A DNA stretch of 64,000 nt from Synechococcus sp. BIOS-U3-1 (GTDB lineage Bacteria > Cyanobacteriota > Cyanobacteriia > PCC-6307 > Cyanobiaceae). The translations under genes and the position numbers were made by a program. The DNA is taken from NCBI RefSeq assembly GCF_014279975.1, contig NZ_CP047936.1, positions 2,604,001-2,668,000 of the forward strand, given 5' to 3'. This document shows, piece after piece, positions 24,612-32,557 of the stretch. The notes beneath the pieces were generated by a model. That model had not been told where the DNA came from, did not search any database, and saw nothing but the letters and a program-made list of their open reading frames with translations. Numbering within the stretch: the stretch's first letter is position 1; the number at the start of each line of letters is the position of its first letter.

Positions 24612-25775
24612 TTAATAGTAAAAGGCGTTATCAGATGGGTTTTGATGAACAGGTCCGCCACATGTCGTAGCAACTCTCCAAAGTGCTTTGTGAATCGGTG
24701 TTGGATCATATCTCACAAGCTCGGGAAAGTGTTGTTTTAAAAGCTTTGATCCATGCCAAGCGTTGTAATGCGGAATCGATGAATTGATGTGGTGACAAAC
24801 ATGAGTGGATCCTATTCCATGATGCAGCAGATTCAAAATTGGGCCGTATGGGCGATCAACTGTTTGAAGAGCTCCTTTCGACCAAGACCACGTTTCATTT
24901 GAGAAATGTGGAATATCTCGATTTGTATGTTGAAGCCAGGTGTATGTTGTAAGCCACATATTGATTACCACGTACGGCAATCCATACAAGCAGACTACCC
25001 GAAGCAAGGAGTACTGAATTGATGCCGCGATCAAGAGAGAAATCATGGATAGCAAGCCGATATTGGATCGCGTCATCCACTTCTGGAATGATTTGTGAAA
25101 AAGGCGCTTCTTGCTAGTGCTATTGTATTCGCGGTTCCAAAAATGACTCGTAGGTGATTCATATGCTTCCCCTCCAGTCACGCCAAAAAATAGATAAAGC
25201 GGCCAGCCAATAATGAGATGGCTGAAGAGAGAAATAATCCCGAAAATGACTGGATTTAGATTTTGCTTCAGCTTTTCTGTGATTTTTCCTGTCGGTGACG
25301 TTGCCCTTGACGGTACGTGGGTTTGTCCTTTCTCTAGGTGATTGCAGTGTGCGTGATGCACGGCATGGCTGTGTGCCCAGCTGTAATAAGGCACAAGTAG
25401 AATGCTGTGGAGTACAAAGCCCACAACTCCTTCAATGCAACGATTGGGGTGAAAGGCGTGATGACCACATTCATGGGCGATAACCCAGCAGCCCATCGCG
25501 ACAGTGCCGGTAATGACGCAATAGAGGAGCCACAGGGGAAAGGCTGTTGCAGAAAGTGGGATCTGTGTACCAACGCCAACGGCCAAAATTGAAAGCCCTG
25601 CTGACATGGCCAAAGATGTCCAAGCCTTTGCCGGGTTTAGCTTCGAGAGCTCCGGTGGCAGGGTATTGAGTAGCTCCGCTCTTGTGGGATAAAAAAATTG
25701 TTTAGGGATGTATTTCGAAGTTGTTTTTGCGGAGCTGATCGTTTCTGTAAATTTCAATATAGGGCCTAGGGTCAA
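24612..25775 (-). CDS. Fatty acid desaturase, FAD2-like membrane type
   Basis: 387-residue di-iron membrane desaturase. Three His boxes: HECGHH (101-106), HAVHH (137-141) and HVCHH (325-329), with hydrophobic segments between. The sequence around box 1 and box 2 (HECGHHAF, LHSILLVPYYSW) resembles plant-type omega-6/omega-3 desaturases more than the HDCGH type I remember from cyanobacterial DesA. Likely introduces a double bond into membrane lipids. Start is TTG at 25775, with another TTG six codons on. AT-rich and isolated in the island, consistent with transfer. Regiospecificity unknown. Confidence 0.88.
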   Translation of the reverse strand: MTLGPILKFTETISSAKTTSKYIPKQFFYPTRAELLNTLPPELSKLNPAKAWTSLAMSAGLSILAVGVGTQIPLSATAFPLWLLYCVITGTVAMGCWVIAHECGHHAFHPNRCIEGVVGFVLHSILLVPYYSWAHSHAVHHAHCNHLEKGQTHVPSRATSPTGKITEKLKQNLNPVIFGIISLFSHLIIGWPLYLFFGVTGGEAYESPTSHFWNREYNSTSKKRLFHKSFQKWMTRSNIGLLSMISLLIAASIQYSLLRVVCLYGLPYVVINMWLTTYTWLQHTNRDIPHFSNETWSWSKGALQTVDRPYGPILNLLHHGIGSTHVCHHINSSIPHYNAWHGSKLLKQHFPELVRYDPTPIHKALWRVATTCGGPVHQNPSDNAFYY

Positions 25776-26728
25776 GTCAATAGGTTAGTTCTCATCCCCA
25801 CAATATAGTTTCCAGTTCCGCCGTCTGTGGGTGCTAGGTATAAGTCTATGATAGATCCTGCTTGTAAGGCTTCCCGACTCGGCTTTCAGGGTGAAGGATA
25901 ATATCGCTTAAAGGCTATTATTGATTGTTTTGGAAAAGGTAGAAATTGAAGTTGCTGACCTTTTGTTTGATTTTGTGCTCGACGGGATGAAGCTGGCTTT
26001 TGTGGAGATCTGTATAACAGTTTGAATGGTATTCTTTTGAGTATTCATTCTTCTATAGGCCATTGGCCAATAATGTGTTTTTCTATTATTCATCCGATTC
26101 TATTGAGTTGAACTTCTGCGTACCAAATTCTTTCTGTCCAGGCAATGAGAATGGGCCCTCGCTTCAAACGCTGGGGCCTTTTCTTTTTCTGGCTGACAGC
26201 ACTCGCGATTAAAGACCTGAGATCGAGAACGTGAGTTGGGGCGATAGGGATACCGCCCCCTTTCCTCTTCAACCAACGAACACATAAGCCTCCAATTTCG
26301 GACGGATTGGCTTGTTATGCAATGCGCGATTTGACCGATGCCAAGATCTCGTGCTGGGAGAAAAGTAAGTGCACGAGATCGGAGGCGTTCATGACAGACG
26401 ACGGTCCAACACAGCAGATCCCAGAAGCAAACTGACTTCTGGCCCCTGCTCCAACAGTCTCATCCATGACCTGGGTTGGTCCTTTGGCGGGCATGACTTG
26501 TGCGCCACGCCAATCGACACTCCGCTTGCACCGCCCTAGGTGCCCCAGGAGTTCACAACCCCCCACCTAGAGCCAATGGCCCCAGGGCGCCTCTAGCCAG
26601 AAGCTTCGACCCCTTCCTTTCTCTACAAGCGATGGGTTGAACAATGCACAAACGAGCGACTTAGGCCGTCTTTCCATCCGGAAGGGCGGCCTTCCTCTTT
26701 GGTGTTAGCTGACCGACCAGACAACCAA
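25776..26728. other. About 950 bases without a supported protein gene
   Basis: Two hairpins of plus-strand terminator type are seen: GGCCC (26154-26158) with GGGCC (26174-26178) then TTTTCTTTTT, and a 12-bp stem 26664-26675/26680-26691 then TTCCTCTTT. Neither follows a plus-strand gene I can support. A 10-bp inverted repeat (26345-26354/26371-26380) precedes GGAGG and a 14-codon frame (MTDDGPTQQIPEAN) at 26390. Small RNA or relic genes are possible. Confidence 0.45.
26345..26380. repeat. Perfect 10-bp inverted repeat
   Basis: GATCTCGTGC (26345-26354) and GCACGAGATC (26371-26380) with a 16-base spacer. No T-run follows on either strand, so it looks more like an operator or RNA structure than a terminator. 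A Shine-Dalgarno-like GGAGG and a mini frame follow directly. Confidence 0.5.
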
Positions 26729-26755
26729 CAAAAAGCCCCCTCTCACTAGGGGGCT
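26729..26755 (-). terminator. Terminator of the psbA relic (minus strand)
   Basis: Perfect 8-bp stem AGCCCCCT/AGGGGGCT (26734-26741, 26748-26755); the minus-strand product ends in TTTTT. It lies 40 bp beyond the psbA stop codon. Confidence 0.8.
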
Positions 26756-26794
26756 CTCCGATTCAGTTGACCTGAATCGTTTGTTGATTCCAGA

Positions 26795-26926
26795 TCAACC
26801 GATGGCAGGTGCTTGCAGAGCCACAGGTGTGGACTCAGCAGCAGCCAGGTCGAGGGGGAAGTTGTGAGCGTTGCGCTCGTGCATGACTTCCATGCCGAGG
26901 TTGGCGCGGTTCAGCACATCAGCCCA
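26795..26926 (-). pseudogene. psbA: 3' fragment of psbA (photosystem II D1 protein)
   Basis: The last 43 codons of D1 are intact: [17 protein letters not shown], then [11 protein letters not shown], and the end [15 protein letters not shown] plus stop. This includes the D1 C-terminal manganese ligand region and the processing site. Upstream of the Trp codon the frame stays open for ~30 codons back to a stop but no longer resembles D1, and no start is present. It is therefore a truncated relic, not a gene. Its terminator survives downstream. Confidence 0.88.
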
Positions 26927-27171
26927 GCTGATCGTTCCTGCGGATGGCCATGTGGGGTGGTTGATGAACGACCAGAAGGGAAGTATGCAGATTTTGTGAT
27001 TTTCGTCTGATCAGATAGAGGCCAAGACCACAAATGAATATCGACCTCGTCCGATCGGGGTGGCCTTAGCGGGGCATGTCTCGTTTCGCATGTTCGGTCC
27101 CTTGGCGGGTTTCACCGTCACGGGCAGGCCAGCTGGCTGGCGATGGTTGCTTAGTCAACAAAAGCCCACCA

Positions 27172-27342
27172 ATGTCAACTGAAATCCGCAATTGGGATGT
27201 CGTCGCCAAAGCGTTAGAAGCAGCTGGTGACACGTCAAGCCAGATGTATGTCCGCGCCAAAGCATTGGCACTCGGCAAGCTTGATCCAATGCCCACCAGC
27301 TTCCCTGAAGCTCCGTACAGCATTTCAGCTGTAGCTGGCTGA
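27172..27342 (+). CDS. Small hypothetical protein upstream of hli gene 3
   Basis: 56-residue soluble frame (MSTEIRNWDVVAKALEAAG start, ISAVAG end) with a helical core (SSQMYVRAKALALGK). Protein-like composition and ATG; no family recognised. It ends 53 bp before hli gene 3 in the same direction; a 6-bp hairpin (AGCCTC/GAGGCT) lies between. Confidence 0.5.
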   Translation: MSTEIRNWDVVAKALEAAGDTSSQMYVRAKALALGKLDPMPTSFPEAPYSISAVAG

Positions 27343-27395
27343 TAACAGCAGACCAAAGCCTCGCAAATGTGAGGCTCACCCTCTCAATTAAAGAC

Positions 27396-27545
27396 ATGAC
27401 TACTTCAACTCAAGCTCAAACTCGATTCGGCTTCAGCAACTTCGCTGAGACCTGGAATGGTCGTCTAGCAATGCTGGGCTTTGTCATTGGCCTTGGCACA
27501 GAGCTGGTTACCGGCCAGGGAATCCTCAGTCAGATTGGTTTCTGA
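27396..27545 (+). CDS. hli: High-light-inducible protein 3
   Basis: 49-residue Hlip: MTTSTQAQTRFGF, then FAETWNGRLAMLGFVIGLGTEL and GQGILSQIGF. The chlorophyll-binding helix motif (E-x-x-N-G-R-x-A-M-x-G) is complete. Shorter than the other two and without their shared leader. Located beside the psbA relic, inside the tRNA-Val-bounded segment. Confidence 0.9.
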   Translation: MTTSTQAQTRFGFSNFAETWNGRLAMLGFVIGLGTELVTGQGILSQIGF

Positions 27546-27756
27546 CCCTGTCCGATCAAGGGCTTATTCGAGCCTGTGAAAAGCGCAACAGGGTTCCCCA
27601 GAACTAGGCCTTTTCATATCCGGACTGGGAAGTTCCCACGCGCCATGCCCAACCTCAAATTGCTCTGCGAACGCTTCTTTGTTCAGCTTTTCTTTCCACG
27701 CGACGGTGCATCAAGCCACTTCGAGCGTCACGGACACCTGATGGCATGAACTCCCA

Positions 27757-27781
27757 AAAGCCAGTTCTGAACTGCTTTTTT
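27757..27781. terminator. Bidirectional terminator-like hairpin by tRNA-Val
   Basis: AAAAG-CAGT and ACTG-CTTTT arms around TCTGA, with a T-run on both strands (six on plus, four on minus). Could end the tRNA-Val transcript and any plus-strand transcript from hli gene 3. Confidence 0.5.
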
Positions 27782-27797
27782 GAGTGATGTTCGGGAA

Positions 27798-27869
27798 TGG
27801 GCGATACGGGGATCGAACCTGTGACAATCTCCTTGTAAGGGAGGTGCTCTACCGCTGAGCTAATCGCCC
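27798..27869 (-). tRNA. trnV-UAC: tRNA-Val(UAC)
   Basis: 72-base cloverleaf: acceptor GGGCGAT/ATCGCCC with discriminator A, D arm GCTC/GAGC, anticodon loop CTTACAA giving UAC, and T loop TTCGATC. CCA is not encoded. The anticodon stem and T stem each have one mismatch. Its 3' half is repeated at 21911-21940, suggesting it served as an integration site. Confidence 0.93.
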
Positions 27870-27924
27870 CATGAGCCAATTCTGCCTGATCGAGGCAGGC
27901 TGGAACAGCTCAACTTGAATTGAT

Positions 27925-28437
27925 GTGGCCTCAGGGCGAGACCATGATCGGGCCACCCTGACCTGGTGCCTGCCCATTGGCCTGCTGACGGTATGGTGGT
28001 TGGGATGGATCAACGGTGCTCTAACAGCGCTGGCCTTCCTGGTGGGAGGCCTCTGGTTATCGCCAGACCTTGACGTGCGCTCGACCGCACTCAGGCGCTG
28101 GGGGGTTTTGGGTGCGATCTGGTGGCCCTATCGACGCCTGCTTCCACATCGATCCATTTTGTCCCACGGCCCCCTGATTGGCATGGCACTGCGGTTGGCA
28201 TGGCTATCAACTCTGATGCTGTTGATCTGGACAACCACTGCCTCACTGCTTGCACCTGCCATTCCGACCCCATCCCAGGCATGGCCAGCAATGGTTGCGG
28301 TTTTAAGGCAACATCCCCGAACTTTGATCGGCGTCCTTCTGGGTTTGGAAAGCAGCGTATGGCTGCATCTGATTCTGGATGGGGATCCATTGCCTGCAGA
28401 GTTGGCAAAACCCTGGCGGAGGCATCGACGTCGGTGA
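27925..28437 (+). CDS. DUF2227-like membrane metal-binding protein
   Basis: 170-residue polytopic protein with about four hydrophobic segments. Conserved-looking polar motifs SPDLDVRS, WPYRRLLPHRSILSHG and HLILDG fit the putative metal-binding DUF2227 (YwcB-like) family. GTG start at 27925. Precedes mazG by 29 bp. Function unknown. Confidence 0.7.
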   Translation: MASGRDHDRATLTWCLPIGLLTVWWLGWINGALTALAFLVGGLWLSPDLDVRSTALRRWGVLGAIWWPYRRLLPHRSILSHGPLIGMALRLAWLSTLMLLIWTTTASLLAPAIPTPSQAWPAMVAVLRQHPRTLIGVLLGLESSVWLHLILDGDPLPAELAKPWRRHRRR

Positions 28438-28466
28438 GAGGGTGACCACAAGCGTGTGCGGTTTTC

Positions 28467-29303
28467 ATGGCCTCAGCCTCCGACGTGTTCCAGCACCAGG
28501 ACCCCCTGCGCCGGCTGGAGAACTTGGTAGCTCGGTTACGCCATCCCGCAGAAGGCTGCCCTTGGGACCTGGAACAGACTCACCAGTCACTCACGCCCTA
28601 CGTGCTGGAAGAAGCCCATGAGGTGGCCGATGCAATCCGTCACGGCGATGACCAACACTTGAAGGAGGAGCTCGGTGACCTACTGCTGCAGGTGGTGTTG
28701 CATTCACGGATCGCCGAAGAAAGCGACCGATTCGATCTGGATGCCGTGGCAGCCGGTATCAGCGAAAAGCTGATCCGTCGCCATCCCCATGTCTTTGCTG
28801 ACGCCAAAGCCCGCGATAGCGAAGCTGTCCGGATCAGCTGGGATGCCATTAAGGCGCAGGAAAAAGCTGTCTCAGTCTCGGCATCTCCCCTCAGCGATCA
28901 GCTCGCCAGCAAGGTGCGTGGACAGCCAGCCCTTTCTGGGGCGATGACTATCTCCAGAAAAGCGGCAAAGGCTGGATTCGAATGGGAGGACATCGCCGGC
29001 GTCTGGAGCAAGGTGAATGAGGAACTCCAGGAGCTCAAGGACGCCATCTCTTCAGGCGATAAAGCTCATGCGCAGGAGGAACTTGGAGATGTGCTGTTCA
29101 CCTTGGTCAATGTGGCGCGCTGGTGTGAAATCAGCCCGGAGGAAGGACTGGCAGGAACCAATCAACGCTTCCTGGATCGCTTCTCACGGGTGGAAGCAGC
29201 CCTGGACGGTGATCTGCGCGGTCACAGCATCCAGAAACTGGAGGGGCTATGGCAGCAGGCCAAGCAAGCCATCCGGAGCGAATCTCAGGATCAGGAACGC
29301 TGA
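28467..29303 (+). CDS. mazG: Nucleoside triphosphate pyrophosphohydrolase MazG
   Basis: 278-residue NTP pyrophosphohydrolase that hydrolyses (d)NTPs to monophosphates and pyrophosphate. Two tandem MazG domains: the first with LEEAHEVADAI (48-58) and EELGDLLLQ (67-75), the second with NEELQELKDAI and EELGDVLFTL. These Glu/Asp clusters bind magnesium. Confidence 0.95.
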   Translation: MASASDVFQHQDPLRRLENLVARLRHPAEGCPWDLEQTHQSLTPYVLEEAHEVADAIRHGDDQHLKEELGDLLLQVVLHSRIAEESDRFDLDAVAAGISEKLIRRHPHVFADAKARDSEAVRISWDAIKAQEKAVSVSASPLSDQLASKVRGQPALSGAMTISRKAAKAGFEWEDIAGVWSKVNEELQELKDAISSGDKAHAQEELGDVLFTLVNVARWCEISPEEGLAGTNQRFLDRFSRVEAALDGDLRGHSIQKLEGLWQQAKQAIRSESQDQER

Positions 29304-29402
29304 TCAGCTGAGGGATGGTGAGTATGCGATTGATTCATCAATCCACCTCCAAGACAGCTTCCTTAATTACACCTGAACTAAGGAATTCATCTGAACCAAT
29401 CT

Positions 29403-29837
29403 CTAATCATCCAGTGAGGGCCTGCCTTGCCGACGACGTTTGAGCTCGCTGCGCTTGCCTTTGGCATCCAGCCGGCGTTGAACAGCAGAACGCCCCGGTC
29501 GTGTGGGCCTGCGCTTCGGCGGCGGCGGCTTGAGTCCTTCTCTCAGCAAGTCCGCCAGTCGCGCCATGGCCCTCTGACGGTTCTGCCACTGGGAACGCTC
29601 CTCAGCAGCAACCACCCTCAGACAGTTCCCCTCCAGACGCGACGCCAATTGCTGCCGCAACCGGGCCTTGCGAAACGGACCCAGGACCTTGGAACTCTCC
29701 AGGTCAAATCTCAACTCCACTCTGGAATCGGTGGTGTTCACCCCCTGCCCGCCAGGACCCGAAGACCTGGAGAACCGCCACTGCAACTCAGCGGCTGGAA
29801 TCACCAAACGGTCATTGATCGGCAGATCCTGAATCAC
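29403..29837 (-). CDS. arfB: Alternative ribosome-rescue hydrolase
   Basis: 144-residue release-factor-like peptidyl-tRNA hydrolase (ArfB/YaeJ type). The catalytic GGQ lies at 29-31 within SSGPGGQGVN, and the strongly basic C-terminal tail (PPPKRRPTRPGR and KRSELKRRRQG) would thread into the mRNA channel of stalled ribosomes. GTG start. Convergent with mazG. Confidence 0.9.
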   Translation of the reverse strand: MIQDLPINDRLVIPAAELQWRFSRSSGPGGQGVNTTDSRVELRFDLESSKVLGPFRKARLRQQLASRLEGNCLRVVAAEERSQWQNRQRAMARLADLLREGLKPPPPKRRPTRPGRSAVQRRLDAKGKRSELKRRRQGRPSLDD

Positions 29838-29947
29838 GCTCCGACTCCAGCGAGCACTGAAAGTGATCTCGCCAGTCTGGGTCCGTTGCGGGGCAACGAT
29901 GAACCAACGCTGTTCTTAGCTGGAGGAAGGAATCCTCCACAACCTTC

Positions 29948-30811
29948 ATGACAAAGGCATCCACGGCCAATGGCGGTTGGATCGATGAACACCATGAAGG
30001 GGTTCGTTATGGCCTCGCGGGACGAGTGCTGTTGGACGAGCAAAGCGACTTTCAGCGCATCACCGTGATTGAGAGCGAGCGCTACGGCAAAGGGCTGCTG
30101 CTGGACGGTTGCTGGATGACCGCAGAGCGCCAGGAACGGCACTACCACGAATCACTGGTGCATCCGGCTCTTTGCGGTGCCGCGGCCAACGAACGGATCC
30201 TCGTGATTGGCGGTGGCGACGGCGGTACCGCCCGAGAATGCCTTCGCCATCCTGGCGTCCAACATCTCGACATGGTGGAGATCGATGGCCGGGTGGTGGA
30301 ACTCAGTCAGAAGCACCTGGCTTCAGTGGGTGGAGGCTGCTGGCAGGACCCCCGCTTTCACCTCACGGTGGGTGATGGCATTGCCTGGGCCGCGGACTGC
30401 CCTGATACCAGCTACGACGTTGTGATCGTGGATGGTTCCGATCCGGCAGGGCCCGCCGAAGGTTTGTTCAACCGCAGTTTCTTCAAGCACTGCCGGCGCA
30501 TCCTCAGGCCTGGAGGCGTCTTCGCCACCCAGAGCGAATCACCAGAGGCCTTCCGGCAGGTTCACATCGATACTGTTCGCTTGCTGAAGGATGTCTTCGG
30601 CCATGCCGACCCCCTTTACGGCTGGGTGCCGATGTACCCCAGCGGCTGGTGGAGCTGGACTTTCGCGGCAGTAGAGGGGCCCCACTACCGCAACGCCATC
30701 CCGGAGCGGGCAGCAACCATCGCCGCAGGCTGCGAGATCTGGAGCCCTCGATGGCAATCCGGTGCCTTTGAAACGATGCCTGCCTTCATCGAACGGGAGC
30801 TCTTGGCGTGA
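29948..30811 (+). CDS. speE: Spermidine synthase (polyamine aminopropyltransferase)
   Basis: 287-residue enzyme transferring an aminopropyl group from decarboxylated S-adenosylmethionine to putrescine. The nucleotide-binding motif VIGGGDGG (86-93) and the catalytic Asp region [10 protein letters not shown] (about 160-169) are clear, with [10 protein letters not shown] between. Its stop overlaps the GTG start of speB by 4 nt, forming a polyamine operon. Confidence 0.96.
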   Translation: MTKASTANGGWIDEHHEGVRYGLAGRVLLDEQSDFQRITVIESERYGKGLLLDGCWMTAERQERHYHESLVHPALCGAAANERILVIGGGDGGTARECLRHPGVQHLDMVEIDGRVVELSQKHLASVGGGCWQDPRFHLTVGDGIAWAADCPDTSYDVVIVDGSDPAGPAEGLFNRSFFKHCRRILRPGGVFATQSESPEAFRQVHIDTVRLLKDVFGHADPLYGWVPMYPSGWWSWTFAAVEGPHYRNAIPERAATIAAGCEIWSPRWQSGAFETMPAFIERELLA

Positions 30812-31674
30812 GCATCCCGAGTCATCCACTGTTTGATCGAGAGGGGGCGATCTACATGGGCGCCAGCCGGGATCCGAAAGGTTGCAAGGTGGGCCTGTTC
30901 GGCGTGCCTTACGACGGCACGACATCCTTCAGGCCCGGCACCCGTTTTGGACCTGCAGCCGTGCGGGACGTGAGTACAGGTCTTGAGACCTACTGCCCCC
31001 AGCTCGACCTTGACCTCGAAACCATGGCCTACGCCGACCTCGGAGCAATCGAGATCCCCTTCGGTGCCCCTGAGCCGGTGCAGGAGGCCGTTCACAACGC
31101 AACGGGCCATGTCCTGGGCCTGCAGCTCAAGCCGTTGATGCTGGGCGGAGAACACTCCATCAGTTCTGGAGCTGTCGCCGCTGTCGCCGAACAGCATCCG
31201 GATCTGGCACTCGTGCAGCTCGATGCCCACGCAGATCTCCGCCATGAATGGCTGGGATCGCGCCACAGCCACGCTTGTGCCATGAGGCGCTGCCTGGAAG
31301 TGCTTCCCAGTCGGGAGCTGCTGCAGATCGCCATTCGCAGCGGCACCAAAGAAGAGTTCTCAGAACTACGCAGCAGCGATCGCCTGGTCCCCTTCAATCA
31401 GATGGTTTCCCGACTGCAGAATTGGCGCGGCAAGCCTCTTTATCTGACCGTAGACCTCGACTGGTTTGACCCGGCCGTGATGCCGGGCACAGGGACCCCC
31501 GAACCAGGAGGCTTTCTCTGGCAACACTTCGCCGAACTAGTGAGCGAATTACGACACCACAACCTTGTCGGAGCTGATGTTGTTGAACTGGCTCCTCAAC
31601 TAGACCCGAGCGGCATCAGCAGCCTGCTGGCAGCCAAGGTGACCCGCAGCCTGCTGTTACTGATGGCTCAATAG
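30808..31674 (+). CDS. speB: Agmatinase / arginase-family ureohydrolase
   Basis: 288-residue binuclear manganese ureohydrolase. Metal-binding motifs GGEHS (113-117), DAHAD (139-143) and [20 protein letters not shown] (late) are intact. It would convert agmatine to putrescine and urea, feeding spermidine synthase encoded by the overlapping upstream gene. Confidence 0.93.
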   Translation: MSIPSHPLFDREGAIYMGASRDPKGCKVGLFGVPYDGTTSFRPGTRFGPAAVRDVSTGLETYCPQLDLDLETMAYADLGAIEIPFGAPEPVQEAVHNATGHVLGLQLKPLMLGGEHSISSGAVAAVAEQHPDLALVQLDAHADLRHEWLGSRHSHACAMRRCLEVLPSRELLQIAIRSGTKEEFSELRSSDRLVPFNQMVSRLQNWRGKPLYLTVDLDWFDPAVMPGTGTPEPGGFLWQHFAELVSELRHHNLVGADVVELAPQLDPSGISSLLAAKVTRSLLLLMAQ

Positions 31675-32048
31675 AAGTGAGCAGCCTCCAGACGCTGCTC
31701 CCGCAGTCGTCGGTGCTGACCACTGAGCAGGCTGAGCACAAGTGTGGGATGCCCGTGAATCAGCTCCAAAAAACTGTTGCGATCTAGCCGAAGAACATGA
31801 ACTGGCGTGATCGCGCGCGCCGTTCGGCTGTGATGTGCATCTTCAGCCACTAAGTCTTCATAGAAGAAGACCTCTCCATCCCCATAGCGAAGGCGGTCAC
31901 GAGCACCGGTCGTGAGCTCTACAAGTCCGCGCTCAATGGCGTAAAGGGCCGTCGCCGATTCACCCCGCTCGAACAGGATGCTGCCCGTAGGCAACAGCAA
32001 CTGATCAACGTTGCGATGCTCAGCGATGAGCTGAACAGCGGTCGGCAT
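31668..32048 (-). CDS. Stand-alone cyclic-nucleotide-binding domain protein
   Basis: 126-residue protein comprising only a Crp-type beta-roll (LLPTGSILFERGESATALYAIERGLVEL, then YGDGEVFFYEDL and HVLRLDRNSFLELI). No DNA-binding helix-turn-helix follows, so it is not a complete Crp-family regulator. ATG at 32048 preferred to TTG at 32066. Overlaps the 3' end of speB by 7 bp. Confidence 0.82.
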   Translation of the reverse strand: MPTAVQLIAEHRNVDQLLLPTGSILFERGESATALYAIERGLVELTTGARDRLRYGDGEVFFYEDLVAEDAHHSRTARAITPVHVLRLDRNSFLELIHGHPTLVLSLLSGQHRRLREQRLEAAHFY

Positions 32049-32066
32049 GGGTGTAGAGACCGACAA

Positions 32067-32557
32067 CGGAGAAGCAAATATTGTTCAGTCTCTTCATTGT
32101 TGCGAGCGGTTGGAGGGTTGTTGTAACTGAACCGACACACCCTGTCGGTTCACAACACTTGGGCTCGCTCTCCTGACTGGCCAAGACCATGCACAGATGA
32201 TCCAAGATCAAGCTGTCGATCACCTCCGAGGAGAGGCTGATCGGGGGACACGAGGCCAGGGAGCACCGGAGCACGAGCTGTCCAGTGATGGCACCAGATC
32301 ACCCTTGCAAGCTCAACGTGCACCGTGAGATCCCGCAGCCTGCACCATCCACCACCCCCGCCGCCCTGTGCAGGGATGCAGTGCTGACAGGACTGGCAGG
32401 ACGACTGGGTCAGAAGGCTTTTTGTGCGTAGTTAATTACGCTAAGGACCCTTCCTATGGAGGTCGACGCTGGAGGCGCAATCTGCGGCTTTGCTTCCACT
32501 TCCGACGCAAACAGGAATCGAATCCATAGGATCCGATACGAACGCTTGATCTCCGTC
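32067..32557. other. Intergenic region with a dyad
   Basis: No supported gene. A perfect 10-bp inverted repeat TGAACCGACA/TGTCGGTTCA with 5-base loop lies at 32128-32152, extended by GTTGT and ACAAC. It is ~80 bp upstream of the cyclic-nucleotide-binding gene, so it may be an operator or an RNA hairpin. I see no glycine-riboswitch features before gcvT. Confidence 0.5.

Noticed and set aside
21941-27797. Integrase or recombinase gene in the tRNA-Val-bounded segment
   Set aside because: No frame shows tyrosine- or serine-recombinase motifs; if an element inserted here its integrase has been lost.
32275-32557. Glycine riboswitch before gcvT
   Set aside because: No conserved glycine-aptamer features could be found in this stretch.
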